Source: Adenanthera pavonina
Lineage: Eukaryota; Streptophyta; Magnoliopsida; Fabales; Fabaceae
Direction: 5' to 3'
NCBI GenBank assembly: GCA_026686845.1
Contig: JAIVEN010000010.1
Span: 23,968,001-24,032,000 of the forward strand
DNA length: 64,000 nucleotides
The notes beneath the pieces are model-generated. The model saw only the letters and a list, made by a program, of their open reading frames with translations, made no database searches and had not been told where the DNA came from. A program made the position numbers and the translations under genes. This document shows, piece after piece, positions 11,913 to 24,411 of this stretch; positions within the stretch are counted from its first letter, which is position 1; each line of letters opens with the position of its first letter.

Positions 11913-13819
11913 ATGGCTGGTTTTGGAGAGAACACACTGCCACAGGGGAACAATGTCAACAGACCTCTAGGCTTCAATGGTGAACATTATAGGTACTGGA
12001 AGATGAGGATGCAGATTTATCTTCAATCCATGGACCTAGATATCTAGTCTGTTATACAGGAGGGTGACTTTGTGCCAAAGAAAATGCAAAATGATGGCAT
12101 ATACATAAAGAAGCTAGAAGTAGAGTGGGATGGTATGGATAAGTGAAGAGTCCTACTAAACTTCATGGCAAAGCACTCCTTGGTCAGTGCACTTTCACAA
12201 GACTAATTTTTCAGAGTGTCAGATTGCAACACAGCAAAGGAAATGTGGGATGCTCTAGAGATTGCTCATGAAGGAACCAAGGGAGTCAAGGAGAACAGGC
12301 TCAGCTCTCTCACAGCTGAATATGAAGCCTTCGAGATGAACAATGGTGAGTCCATTAAAGAATTTCAAATTTGTTTTACTCACATTGTTAATCATTTGGC
12401 AGCTTTAGGAAAGAGCTATACAAAAAGAGAGCAAGTATATAAAATACTCAGAGCTCTACCTAAAGAATGGCAACCAAAAGTGACAGCTATTCAAGAAACA
12501 AAAGGAGAATCATATCAATCTGTCACTGCATTGTTTGGAAGCCTTACTGAACATGAAGGGAGACTAGACTTTCTGTGGGAGCAGCAAAACAAAGGAAAAA
12601 TGCTGATATTCAAAGCTACTACGTCACAGAGCTCAGAAGATGATAATACTGATGATGAAAGTGTTGATAGCAGCAGTGATGATGAGGAGGATGAGTTAAA
12701 AAAGTTGACCATCAGATTTGGAAAATTCCTTAAAATAAAAAAAAAAAGGAGCCTCAGGAACAAAAGCACTCTTGCCATGCAAATAAGCTGAAGTACCAGT
12801 CAAAGAGGCAAGAAGGAAGATATGTAGAAAAGAAAAGTGAAAAGGCTAAAGTGGCATATACCTCTGCAATCTGGGGCAATAGTTCAGATGAAGATGATGA
12901 GGATACCTATCCATGCTTGATGGCACTATCCAATTATGAGGTATCAAATAATGACTCTAAATCTGATTCGGAATTCTCTATTGATGAGTTGCAAGTTGCT
13001 TACAATGAAATGCATGATGAAATGATTAGATTAGCTAAAGAACTTGCACTCAGTAAAAAGAAAGTGATTTCCTTAGAAAATGATTTGCAATTGGAAAAGA
13101 GTGAAAAGGAATCACTTAAACAGAAAATAAATGATTTAGAAAATATCTGTGAAACCCACACACATACTTCCTCTTGTGTTACATGTGATATATTAAATAA
13201 AGAAAAAGAGAAATTGACTAAAGTAATAGCCAATTTCACCCAAGAAAAGGATAAGTTGAATATTTCACTTGGCAAACAGAATTCTATGTTTAACAAGTTG
13301 GGTGCTGGCTATAGGAGTGAGTCCAAAGGGAAAAATAAATCCTGTTCAAAATTCTCTGTGCCTAATATAATGCCTAGCTTACCATTATGCACATATTATG
13401 ATAAAAATGGTTATATTGCTTATCTGTGCAGGATAAGGAAAAATGGTTTGAGTAAAAGCATGAAATGGATTCCAAAGAATATCTCTAACCCTCCTGGACC
13501 CAGATACAAGTGGGTACCAAAATTTTCTTCTAGTGTTTCATGCATACAGAACCAATCCAAGAAGAAGGAATACATTAGTGCAAGAAAGAGGATGCTGAAA
13601 AGGAAAGCTTCTCAAAACTCCAAAACTGTAATCGCAAATCACATGGAGAAGCACTGGAAGCAATTCTCTCACTCATCTCAAGGACGCAACTCAAATGGAA
13701 ACCATACTACTTACCTTGAGAAGAGAAAGAGCAAAAATTCAAAAGGCATTGGCCTGTATGTAAAAAGAAGACATGAGGAATACTACATTGCATACAAGCC
13801 AAGAATAACAAGGAAATAA
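11913..13819 (+). pseudogene. gag: gag of element A (UBN2-type, with coiled coil)
   Basis: Starts at ATG 11913 (MAGFGEN) and follows the copia gag pattern: YWKMRM near residue 27, then AKEMWDALEIAHEG and KILRALPKEW. Stops occur at 12045-12047, 12144-12146 and 12204-12206. One frame change falls near an 11-base A run (12737-12747); the second part is open from 12851 to 13819. A heptad-rich coiled coil spans about 12990-13290. The C-terminal zinc knuckle (13388-13429) has lost one Cys and the His, both now Tyr. A basic tail containing GPRYKWVPK follows and then stops where protease would begin. The product would form the particle coat; this copy is broken. Confidence 0.88.
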
Positions 13820-15130
13820 TCTTTGGTAATCTTTGATTCTTACCCTTTTCAATTATTGTGTTATATATATATAATTGGGTAAGATTGAACTCTGGTCCTA
13901 TATGTTCAAACTGACCTTTAGTGGACCCCAGAGTCAGAAAAGGGTACCAAAGAAAGAAAAAGGATTTTCCCTTCTGCTTTTGTAGGTACTCCCTGAGCTA
14001 AATGGTGAAAGCCTCATAAAGATGGAGTATCTGATGCACTTAATTGGAATCATATTAAAAAGGGAAGAAATTAGCTATTAACCAAACTGGTTTGTAAGTG
14101 TTTAACAAATTTTCATATATATGCTTGGTTGATGCTATTATTTGAGGTTATTAAAATAAAGTATGGTCCTTGTTCAAATGATGAATTATTTGAATTTGAT
14201 GGTGCTTACTGAAAAGTTCAGTATTTGCACAAGTCCATTACTTTATTTGAATAACTAAACTTGTGTGCTTTTTAAAATTCCCCTTGTATACTGATTTTGA
14301 TTTAAGCCACTATCTAAAAAACATGTATATTTAAATAAATACTCATATTTAGGGGGAGCATGTAAATTTGCACATAAAAGTTTTTAAAAGATCATTCTGA
14401 TTTTAAAAGAAAAACTTAAATCATAATACCCACATCATGTACTGATTGACTAAACATGCTTATGCTTTCTTGGCTTTATCATTATGAAATGCATAAGTTG
14501 AGGGGAAGCATTTTCTGAAAATTAAGTTATTTATGCTTTAGCTCACCTCATTTTACTATGAAGAGTTTTGTTGCTTAACTCTAATCTGCTAAAGGGAGCA
14601 ATGATGTTTCAACATCTCTCCTTGATCATAAAGAAAGAAGGTAACAACTCTTTAAATCTGAGATACCTCTTGTGATGCTTGGATATCATGATCATCTTGA
14701 CAAGAAGCATCATAACATTTGGTATCATAATATTTTTCAAGCAACAACTGGTATTAGTTTGAATATCATTATCCATTGGTATCAATTTTGAAAATGATTG
14801 GTAACAATTAGTATCACTTTTGATATCAGTAAAAATTAAATATAGTCTGAACATGCAGTGAATAATAAGTTTTGATGATAAGTTATATTTCAGTCTGTGT
14901 TTTTCTGTGTGCTTGAAACACCCCAGACATCTATACTTACTGATACAACCTTAAAAATAAGGGGAGAACAAATACTTGTTATTCTTCAAACCTTTTTGCT
15001 GATGTCAAATAGGGGGAAAAGTTGTGTGAAAAATATGCATATGCTTAATCTGGAATTATCTGAATTAAACTGAATTATATGTGTTAATCATTTATTAAAC
15101 ATATTTTTCACTAGTGATTTGTCATCATCA
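13820..15130 (+). other. Non-coding 3' region of element A with repeated polypurine tracts
   Basis: No coding potential. Purine-rich tracts recur at 14351-14360 (AGGGGGAGCA), 14501-14510 (AGGGGAAGCA), 14591-14600 (AAAGGGAGCA), 14961-14970 and 15011-15020, before the true tract at the LTR edge. Multiple polypurine tracts upstream of the 3' LTR are a known Sirevirus trait. Confidence 0.75.
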
Positions 15131-15143
15131 AAAAGGGGGAGAT
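15131..15143 (+). other. Polypurine tract of element A
   Basis: AAAAGGGGGAGAT directly precedes the TG of the 3' LTR. It is the plus-strand DNA primer. Confidence 0.9.
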
Positions 15144-17442
15144 TGTAAGGTTTAGTATAATATAAGTTTTGATGATGACAAATATAGAGTAATAAGGAAC
15201 AAATGCATTATATGTATCTGACATATATAATGTTTCTTAAAGAAGTAAAATACATATTAGCATGTATTTAATTATGGTTATAATACATATATCATGCCAT
15301 GTGTAAATATATCCATTGTACTTTTATAATGAATAACATAAGTTGGATATATAAACTAGACTAACTACTTGGTTTGTAAGTGTAATAAATTAAATGTAGG
15401 TTGGTCCAAGTAAGAAGAGTGAGCATTGGAATATAGAAATGAAAATCAATATCATGCCTCACTCAAGAAAGAAGAAAAGAAAGAATGCTCTAAAAATGGA
15501 AGATCAGAAGGGAGCATGCCAAGAAGGAAATGATCAAGTGGAAGTGGAACTCAACATTTGAAGACCAAGTCACTAGGTATATTTTATTTTCACTTAGGTC
15601 TTGAGGTGGGATTAATCTTTGAAAATTACTTAATCTTGTTACCATATGTTTTAAATGAGTTAGATTAAGTAAATCTAATGTTAGCATAAGTTAGATTTGA
15701 AAAACTCTGATAACAGATGAATTTTGAGAAGTTAAACTTCATATATTTTGTGAAAATATGAACTTTCCTGACTGAAATTTGAAGTTCCAGAGATATTACC
15801 TCTGATAGATGAATTTCAAGTGTTGAAATTCAAATTTCGAATCAAGCATAGTTAGTGAAATCTGGTTTTCAAGAATCTAGAGTTTAACCTTTGATTAGTA
15901 TTTTTAATATATCTCTCAAAATACATATGAATTTGATGTAAAACTTATTTCATATGAAACTAGACTTAATAAGCTTTTCAAAGAAGGTTATTTCACTCAA
16001 AATGAAGGTCATATGAAAAAGATATGGTTATGTAAAGTTGAGTAGTGAGATATGAATTTTCAGTTTTGATCTCTTATCACTCATTCGATCATATCTCACA
16101 AAATACATCTTCTTTTAAAGTGAAACTTCTTTCATGTGAAAAAAGACATTGAGATCTTTCCAACCATAGGTCATTTGCTTAATTTAGAGTTAAAATGAGA
16201 GAGTCATGGCTTCTACAATATTATCTACATGCAAAATTTGAAGTTACGTAAGTTCCGTTGTGATAGACGAATTTCGGGCCTCTGAAATTCGAATTTCAAA
16301 GAGAACCTTCATGCAAAGTTGAACTTGCCACTGACAGATGAATTTCGGCTTCCAAAATTCATACTTCAAGTATAACAGATGAATTTTAGCTTTGAAAATT
16401 TGAATTTCGAATATCCAGAACCACAGAAATACTTCTGGAACAACCAACAAACAAATTTTCACATCCAAATTTCGAATTTCGAAAGGAAGAACTTCTACCA
16501 TATTGAGTTGCTCACTGTCAGACGAATTTTAGGAACCAAAATTCAAACTTTGAAGGCACTATAGCAATATGGAACAACTATTCACACTTACCAGAAGTAC
16601 TTTAAACGTGAAAATTCATATGTTTCAACATACAAACATTTGTCAAGACCAAAATTCGAATTTCAGATTTGAACAGATGAACTTCGAAGTTTAACGCTAA
16701 AAACTTTAACTTATGGTCTCTTCAAAATTCGTCTGTTGACATCCAAAATTTGAATTTCAGTATGTCAGAAACATTAAATGTGGTTGGTAAATGGCTAGTT
16801 TTGTAGAGTAAACCATTGGGTAACGTCTCTAACGGCTAGATCTTGTATCTAACGTCTAATTACACCACAAAACTATAAATAGAACAACATTTGAACTTAT
16901 GGGTAACAATCTTAAGAGAGCTTATGGGAAAATACTGCTACAACTTGTAAAATCTGTCTATCTTAGTATTGTTTGAAAAACCCACCTTAATGGAGTGAAC
17001 TTTCAATGTATTATCTACCCTTCAAGAGAGTTTTCATTCTGTAAACATTTCTTCCTATATATTCTGGGTAGAATCTTAGTGTGGGGAAACACTAAGGGAT
17101 TTACACATCTTGTAAGGGTGTGAGGAGAGTGGCTTCACAAGTGTCTAGTAAAACTTGTGAGAATGTACTGAGGCTTCATAGGTGCCCGGATCAAACCTGT
17201 GGGATATAGTGGAAAATCTCAAGTGGTGGCTTGGGGACTGGATGTAGGCCAAGTAGTTGGGCTAAACTAGTACAAATCATTATGTATTGTTCTTCATCTT
17301 CTCTACTTAGCTACTGCACATAACCATCTCCGTTTATCCCTGTTTTGTTGCACTCTTAGTGAAATTGAGTTGTTATCCAAAAAGAGCAAAAATCTTACAT
17401 CACCCAATTCACCCCCCTCTTGGGTGACCAGACAACCTAACA
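15144..17442 (+). repeat. 3' LTR of element A
   Basis: Starts TGTAAGGTTTAG right after the polypurine tract and ends CAACCTAACA before the CCAAG duplication. It parallels the 5' LTR throughout, with a TATA box at 16874-16881 and clear AAATTCGAATTT-like palindromes around 15800-16760. Differences from the 5' copy are mostly C/T and G/A. Confidence 0.9.
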
Positions 17443-17447
17443 CCAAG

Positions 17448-18155
17448 TTCCTATCCACCAATTGCAAGGTCATAGTGGTTGGCCTTGCCTTACCTAATTG
17501 TATTTTCTTGAAAATAGAAAAAGATGATATTTACCCTAGAGCCCAAATCAGACAAAGCCTTCCTAATGGTCATTTTATCTATCTCACATGGAACAACAAA
17601 GCTACCAAAATCACTTAACTTTTATGGCAGATTCTTGATGATATGATGAGACTTTTCATCAAGGCTATAGTTTCAAACTCAATGAACCTTTTCTTCTAGG
17701 ACAACATATCCTTCAAGAATTTTACATACGTGGGAATTTGTTCCAATGCATCAGTTAATGGAAGATTGATGTGCAGCTACTTGAAGACATCTAAGAACTT
17801 CTTGAATTGCTTATCTTCTTTTTGCTTCTTGAATCTTTTGGGGGGAAGATAGAGGGGGGGTCACTTTTTGATTGATCTCTTCTTGCTCTCTTATCTTTCC
17901 ACTCATTTTTTCACCCTCTTTCTCATCTTTTCTTTGTACCTCTCATTTTTCCCCTCATTCTCATTGTTTTTATTGCTCTTTTTCACTACTTCTTCCACTA
18001 ACTCTACTTCTTTTTCACTCTCATCATCATCATGAGTAGCCACTTCTTCATCACCCCCATAATTTACCCTAGGGGTAGTGACTCGGGCAATTGCTTACCA
18101 CTCCTCAAGGTGATAACTTTGCACTCTTCTTTGCCATCTCTCCTTGGACTCAAAA
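17448..18155 (-). pseudogene. Athila-like gag C-terminus and protease start
   Basis: Minus translation shows an acidic, lysine-rich linker (about 18080-17890), then DKQFKKFLDVFK, LHINLPLTDALEQIPTYVKF and KDMLS. A degraded protease segment follows that includes an LGA...S remnant. This matches the gag-protease junction of Athila elements. It continues at 9553 beyond element A; both insertion edges carry CCAAG. Several stops are present. Confidence 0.8.
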
Positions 18156-21100
18156 TGTAACACCTTATCTTACATCTAATTTCGCATGTATTAGACCTTA
18201 ATTATCACCCATTAATCATGTTTGGAAGCTTGAATCACTTAAAAATTAAAAATATAATCTTCATAAATTTTGGGTACTGTTTATTTGGTAATTCACATTT
18301 TATCGACTGAATTTTCAAAATTCATAACTAAATCTAGCAAAATCTTATAAAGGTGATTCAATTATCTAAAAATAGATAAAAAACATTCTCTATATAGAAA
18401 AAATATGAATCATGATATTCACTAGGCCAATTGGTATAGTTTATTCCTTAAAATTTACTGTATATTTGGTCATTTTATATCTTCCTAGGATTTTGAACTT
18501 ATTTTAAAAATTTATGTCTCCTAATATCCTAAGCCAAATCATCCACTTTTATGTCATTGGAAAGTCATGTATCTCTACTTTCTAAAAATGTTTTTTGTAC
18601 ATTTATTCTATTTGTACTAGGCATAGTATCAACTTAAACCTCTAAGGGTTAAAATTCAACTCTAACTGGACCAATTTTAGGTAAACCAACACATCTTTTA
18701 ATATATAACTCTAATTACTTTCAACTAGTGGTATTTTAAACCTAAGTTATAGACCTTTTTACACATGTAAACCACTAAATTTTTGGATCTCTACAAAATT
18801 TTATATTATCTTTTGAATTTTCTAGAAGCTATGGTGAAAGTTCCAATTCTTCCAACAATGTCCAGTTTTGACCCTTAATTTCAAAAATTCACATAAATTG
18901 TACACTTATCCAATTTAGGTCTTATTTCACTTTATAAAAAGCTCATTCTATCTACTTTTTGAGATACATAACACTCATGCATTATACCCCATTTTATATG
19001 AACAGTACCATCATAATTATCAGAGTATTCTAATTGAGTATTTCCAATCATAATTTAACAAAGTAAGCTCCATATACATAATACATCATCGTTCATTGTA
19101 CTAAATTCATACATAACATTTTATAATTCTTTAATGATTATACTAGCTTGGAGAAACAGATTTAGTAACATACTCATAACTTTACATATCATTTCAAATC
19201 ATTAAATCATAACTTGAAAACAACATTATGTTTCATTCTCTTTCTTCTTTTTCCTTAGTACTCTTGCTATGGGCCTAGTCATGATGATCATTTGGCAGGG
19301 TGAGATTCGAAGATTCTCAGTAGTTAAGCTTAATTATGCACACATATTATCATCATCAATTCATAGATCATCATTGAAATCATACACACAAGTTATGCCA
19401 TAATATTTCATAAAAAATTTGGCATGATAACACTTTGTAAAATGGACATCCAAGGGTTGTAAAACCCTTCAAACAACTAGCCAACCAATGCACAACCATC
19501 AATAAACATCTATACAAATATATGGCATAGTGATAAAAGTACGAAAATAAAGCATGATAACATTAGGCATAATAAGGAAATTATTTACCTTCTTGCTTTC
19601 CAACATTCTTCAAACTTTGTGGACACTTCTATAGGTCTTTAAACACTTCTTGGAACCCTATAGCATTATAAAATAATGCCATGAACCACTGACTCATTAA
19701 GCTCATTCACAAAGTGGCATACTTGAACTAAAAATTTCATTTTGTTTTCCCCGGGTTTTTCTTTATACAACATCATTGTTCTTACATAATTAGAACCCAA
19801 GGAATCCATTTTTGGGGTCAAATTTATGAAATTCCTTTTCTAACACAAACCCTAAATAGATTGAAATTTCAAGAAATAGGAGAAAAATATTTACTCTAAA
19901 ACTTGAAATAACTTGTACTTCCATACTTTTTATGACATTTCCAACTCTTTTCCTAAGTTTGTTTCATCATAGCTCTACTTTCTCTCTCAATAACTTCCAT
20001 GGCTGAAACTTTGAGAGAGGAGTGAAAATACTCCATAGAACTAGCCTAACCCACAAGAGAACATATGTTCATGGTCATAGAAGTTTACCATGGTGTATAT
20101 GACTTTAATTTTTCCTCCTTGCTTTTCCTTTTGCTCTTCAAAAATTCTTGCTCTCTCTCACTCTCTTGGCTTTTGACAAGACGTGAAATAAAGGGGATGA
20201 AGTGCTCAAATGACTTAACTCAAGTGCTTAAAGAGAGATATGAGACAAGTGAATAGTTTAGTTAGCTTAATTAACCATTTGGAGTTACTTTTTAAAAGCT
20301 TTTCCATAAATTCGTTCCTTGTCCCTAATCTGAAAATATCATGCCACTTTTGAAGGATTTTTAGGCCAAAAATTACTTCATTATTTTTTTTATTGGCCAA
20401 TACATGGTTTACCGATTAAATTTACCTATACTGATTAAATATTTTTGAAAAATTGTCATTAGATTGGTACAGGATTATACAAAAATTACTTTTGGATAAA
20501 ATCATTATCTTAGTCCAAAATATATTTTACAAAGTTCTATTTAATGTCCTTAAATTGGTATTACCTCTTCTGCAGTTTAAGTTGACTTTTATAGGGTAAA
20601 ATATTAGTATTAAATCTTAATTACCTAATAAATTTTATTTTAATCTTAATAAATTTTATACTATATTTCATTGTGGTAGGCTCATTGAGAGCTTCGTTTT
20701 GACTATAATTTTTCATATTTCCAAAAATACCCTTAATTTGGGATAAATTTATATTTTTTGAAACTTTCATGTCATTAGTTGCTTGAGGGACCACTTTGAA
20801 AAAATATTTTATTTCTTTGGGTAAAAATGTAATTTTCTCATTTTTCCTACTAATTGGGCAAAATGACTTCTTGGCCCTTCTTCAAGCCAATGGTATCTTT
20901 ATGTTTCTCCTAGTTCCTTATGAATTTGACGATATCAACATTTTTTCCTTAGGGCTTAAATGTAATATTCATATTTTACTTATAATCTAAAAAATGACCA
21001 TTTTGCCCCTGAATTAAGTAAAAATGTAATTATCCATTCTTTCGTGCACATTCTTATAGTTTCATCCAAAAACTAATTTTTTATTATTTCTTTTTCTCTA

Positions 21101-21419
21101 TTTATATTAACTTTCAAATCGGTCTATCTCTCAACTCAGACATCCCGGCTACGCAATACTTATACTCTTGCACTCAGCTTGGAGTGGGCTATTATTCAAG
21201 TGGTATATTGTATATTTTCTAAGGTAAGTTCTGGAATTAATTTCAACTAAGAATCTTATGAAAAATTAATTCCAATTAAGGACCAATCATAAATTCTTTT
21301 GAAAATTAGATAAGAAAATTATTTCCTTCTAATGCCAGATTATATATAGTCTTTTTATCTCACTTTGTTTCTCATCTTTTATTCATTTTATAACATTCCA
21401 TCAAAATAAGAATAGTACA
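18156..21419 (-). mobile_element. Solo LTR of gypsy family T (3.26 kb)
   Basis: The plus strand starts TGTAACACCTTATC and ends AATAGTACA. The flanks are CAAAA (18151-18155) and CATAA (21420-21424), a duplication with one mismatch. It matches the opposite-strand LTR at 41772-47605 over its whole length, including the region around GATATCGT. It sits in the gag region of the Athila-like element. It contains no coding region. Confidence 0.8.
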
Positions 21420-21424
21420 CATAA

Positions 21425-22812
21425 TGGTGTTACTCGGCAAACTACATTTTACAAAGCATTCAATTGAGAGACTATAGTGCCGATTTGCACTTCAAGATTC
21501 TTGATTGTCGTCTCATGAATAGCAAAAGAAGATTTAGTCTCCACTCTTGCCATTTCTTGATTGGCTAGAATTTGAGATAACATTTTCTCTATCTTGGCTT
21601 CTTCCTCCTTAAAGGAAATTTGCCTAGTTTGAGGTTAGAAACCGAGAGGATGGTTAGGTTTTACATCAGATGAAGAGGGTTAATTCAATTTCCCTCCTTG
21701 ACGCCAAGAGAAGTTAGGGTGATTTCGCTACCTCGAATTATAAGTCTAAGAGAAAGAATTTTTTTAAGGATTGCTTTACCCCTTTTGGTAGTTGTTCAAG
21801 TAGCTAATATTCTCCAAAGCATAAGGACATTGTTTAGTGATGTGTCCTTCCCCACATTAATCACAATCTATAGGAGGAATTACATGCACACACATAGCAT
21901 TTCCTCTTTTCACTTGCATCTCCAAACTATCAAATCTTCAATACAAAGCATTCAAGTGTGCTAGAATGTCATTGGATGAGCTTATAGCTTGTGAATGATC
22001 TTTCTTCCTCATGGTTCTCTTTCATTGGCCTTTTTCATTGTATTTGCCATACTGTTTTAATGCAATTTGTACAAATCATTGACCAACATGCTTCCAATAG
22101 TTCCATTAGATGCTGAATCTAGCATATTCAAGGAATCATCATCAAGCCCATTCCAAAAAGCTTCAACTAACACCCATTTTTGTTGTGCATGTCAATATAT
22201 CCTTGAATCGCTCCCAAACTTCATGAAAGAGTTCTCTCAGTTACTTGAAAGAAAGAAGTTCACCTCGAAGAGAGGCCCTCTGATTGCAAGGAAAGAACTT
22301 TGCTCTAAATCTTCTTGCAAACTTATCCCAAGTATCAATAGATTGCTCCTGAAGAGAATTAAGTCATACCATAGCTTTATCTTTTAATGACAAGGGGAAA
22401 AGCCTCAACCTTAAAGCATTCTTAGAAACACCATTTTGCTTGAATGAGTCACAAACATCCACAAAGTGGTCAAATAAGCATGAGAATCCTCTGAATAAGT
22501 TCCATCAAATTTCCCATTCATTTGTAGCAACTAGAGCATAGTTTGCTTCACTTCAAAATTCTGAGTTTGGATATCCGGCATGCGGATACTAGAATAGTAG
22601 CCATCATTCTCGCCATTGATAAATTCATTAAGAGTACGGACATCATTTTCATCCACCTCATCTATGGTTAGAGTTTCTTGAGGCTTGGGAATATTTGGAT
22701 TATCTCCTTCAAAGATGTTATCATCCTCAAGAACCACTTCAAATATATCGGGATCTAAGCCTTGCATGCATGAGAGATAGGTACCTATAAAGCAAAAACA
22801 ACAAAGTATCAA
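21425..22812 (-). pseudogene. gag: gag of the Athila-like element
   Basis: Minus translation from 22812: an acidic N-terminal part, then a NFEVKQTML segment, ...LLQMNGKFDG and TYSEDSHAYL. The retrotransposon gag core (SHEVWERFKDILT) lies near 22230-22180. Downstream come a zinc-knuckle-like CGEGH (about 21850), the NNY...YNSRWRNHPNFSW-type region (about 21790-21700) and a coiled-coil-like stretch. Several stops and frame changes interrupt it. The rest of the frame lies beyond the solo LTR at 17448-18155. Confidence 0.8.
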
Positions 22813-22938
22813 ACTAATAGCAAAAGCAAAAAGTAGATGAATCTACAACTATGCAAAGTATCTATTTTTCCATCTATAAACTCAAATTTAATCTACTAAC
22901 ACTAGTCTAAGGTTGACCAAAGAAATTTTGATGCCAAA

Positions 22939-22956
22939 TCCCCCACAATAGCACTA
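22939..22956 (-). other. Degenerate primer binding site (tRNA-Asp type)
   Basis: The minus strand reads TAGTGCTATTGTGGGGGA, a decayed form of the TGGCGCCGTTGCCGGGGA site found in Athila and Tat elements. It lies a few bases inside the LTR end, and most differences are transitions. Confidence 0.7.
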
Positions 22957-22962
22957 AAAACT

Positions 22963-24411
22963 TGCTCGCCACTAGACTTTACCACAAGCATACAAGCAAA
23001 GTTAATAGCAAAGTGATTAACAAGGTATCATCCCTTAAGGACTTGGATCAAAAGGGGTCAAGTATTAGACTTCACATTTTCAATTAATTTGAGCAAACAA
23101 CAAATTGAACACTATTTAAAGAAAATGTCAACACTAAAGTAAACTACATAATTAGAGGATTGATTAGGGACAAATAAGATGCAATTAAGACATAGGATTA
23201 TTTCCCTCTCTTGTATTTCTTAAATACTCAATCATTTCTTTTATATTTGTTTTTCATGATTGACTATGCTTGCCAAGGATACTACAATACCTAAAAGTGT
23301 TCTCTCAAGACTCCAATTAGGTGTATAGCCTAATTAACTAATTAATCTCTTAATTAATTAATTAAACCCTTAATTCCAATTCAAATCCTAGCATGACTAT
23401 GTGAGGTTGGAGTGTGTATCTCTACCTTACCAACACAACCTTTCACTCAATAAATCAAGTAACAAGTTTTCACATGGTTTAACCCAAGTTCTACACTTAA
23501 TCTAGCCTTCTCAAGAATTAATTAAGTTAACCCGACAATCTCATTGGTGGTCAAACAACAAGAAGCATTAACCATGGAGTTAAACTAACATAATCATTTC
23601 ATTAATCACAAATATACAGAAGAATTAGTATCTAATCCATACAAGAGATTAAAACAAACCTAGAAACACTTGTTTAGCTACATATATCTACCATTAAATA
23701 AAAATATATAAAAAAATCGGACCCATGGCAAAATACAAGAAAATGAATGGATAGGAAGAGAAGAAACCGAAGGAGGAGTTTAATCTCTTGAATCTTCTTC
23801 ACCCCAAGCTTGATTCTTCACTCCCAAATGCAAACCCTAGAAGAACAAGCCTTCAAATTTCCTCAAACATCCAGAATGCTATAGAAGATGAAAGAGCTTG
23901 AACATCTTCTCAAAACCCTCAAGTTACTCTATTAAGTTGAAGATTTGCATTTTGCTAACAAACTGATGGTGCCACAATGGCCCTAATTTGTGTCATGGCA
24001 TAAGTCATCTCTATGTGATAAATATTGCCCTTCTCATTGTGGCGCACTAATATTCTATTGCGGCACCAATTGCTTTTGTTTCCTACTCCCTTGTTTGCTA
24101 CTTTCTTCCGAAAGTCTTGTCCATGAGCATGTATTCCTTCTTCCTCTAGTCTTTTAGGTTTGAGAGAAGACTTGACTGCTTGCAATATTCTTCACAAATG
24201 GCCTACAAAAAGATGGAAACTCATAATCTACCACGGGATTAAATTTAAAGCAAAATAATGCACAATAGAGTGAAAACATACTATCATGCACCACTAAAAT
24301 TTGAACTGCACATTTTCCTATTTTGAGTATCTAATATGTACAAATATGTATCTAATGTATGTATAACTCAAGGAAAATGCACTGAAAAGATATAATTTGG
24401 TATGGTTAACA
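22963..24411 (-). repeat. 5' LTR of the Athila-like element
   Basis: The plus strand runs from TGCTCGCCAC to GGTTAACA. Its outer 260 bp match 1-256. It is AT-rich and contains no gene; the open frame at 23955-24185 is chance. Confidence 0.8.

Larger units (their letters stand above)
9559..17442 (+). mobile_element. Element A: gag-only Ty1/copia retrotransposon, Sirevirus-like (7.9 kb)
   Basis: Two long LTRs (9559-11859 and 15144-17442, 2301 and 2299 bp) flank a 3.28 kb interior with a tRNA-iMet primer site, gag and a polypurine tract. Perfect CCAAG duplications at 9554-9558 and 17443-17447 mark insertion into the Athila-like protease. Protease, integrase, RT and RNase H are absent, with no scar of their loss visible by eye, so it is non-autonomous. 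Its gag and promoter are related to those of element B (25244-41678), a plausible helper. The LTRs make up well over half of the element. Confidence 0.9.
1..24411 (-). mobile_element. Athila-like Ty3/gypsy retrotransposon, degenerate, nested insertions
   Basis: Read on the minus strand the order is 5' LTR (22963-24411), degenerate tRNA-Asp primer site, gag, protease, RT, RNase H, integrase fragment, a 3' extra ORF, polypurine tract and 3' LTR (1-256, cut by the window). This order, the primer site and the gag/RT wording match the Athila branch of plant Ty3/gypsy. Three later insertions break it: 4708-7546, 9559-17442 and 18156-21419. Every coding part carries stops or frameshifts, so it is a dead copy. 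It is the oldest layer here because the others sit inside it. The flank at 24412 reads AAAGA; the matching duplication lies outside the window. Family assignment is from motifs by eye. Confidence 0.85.
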
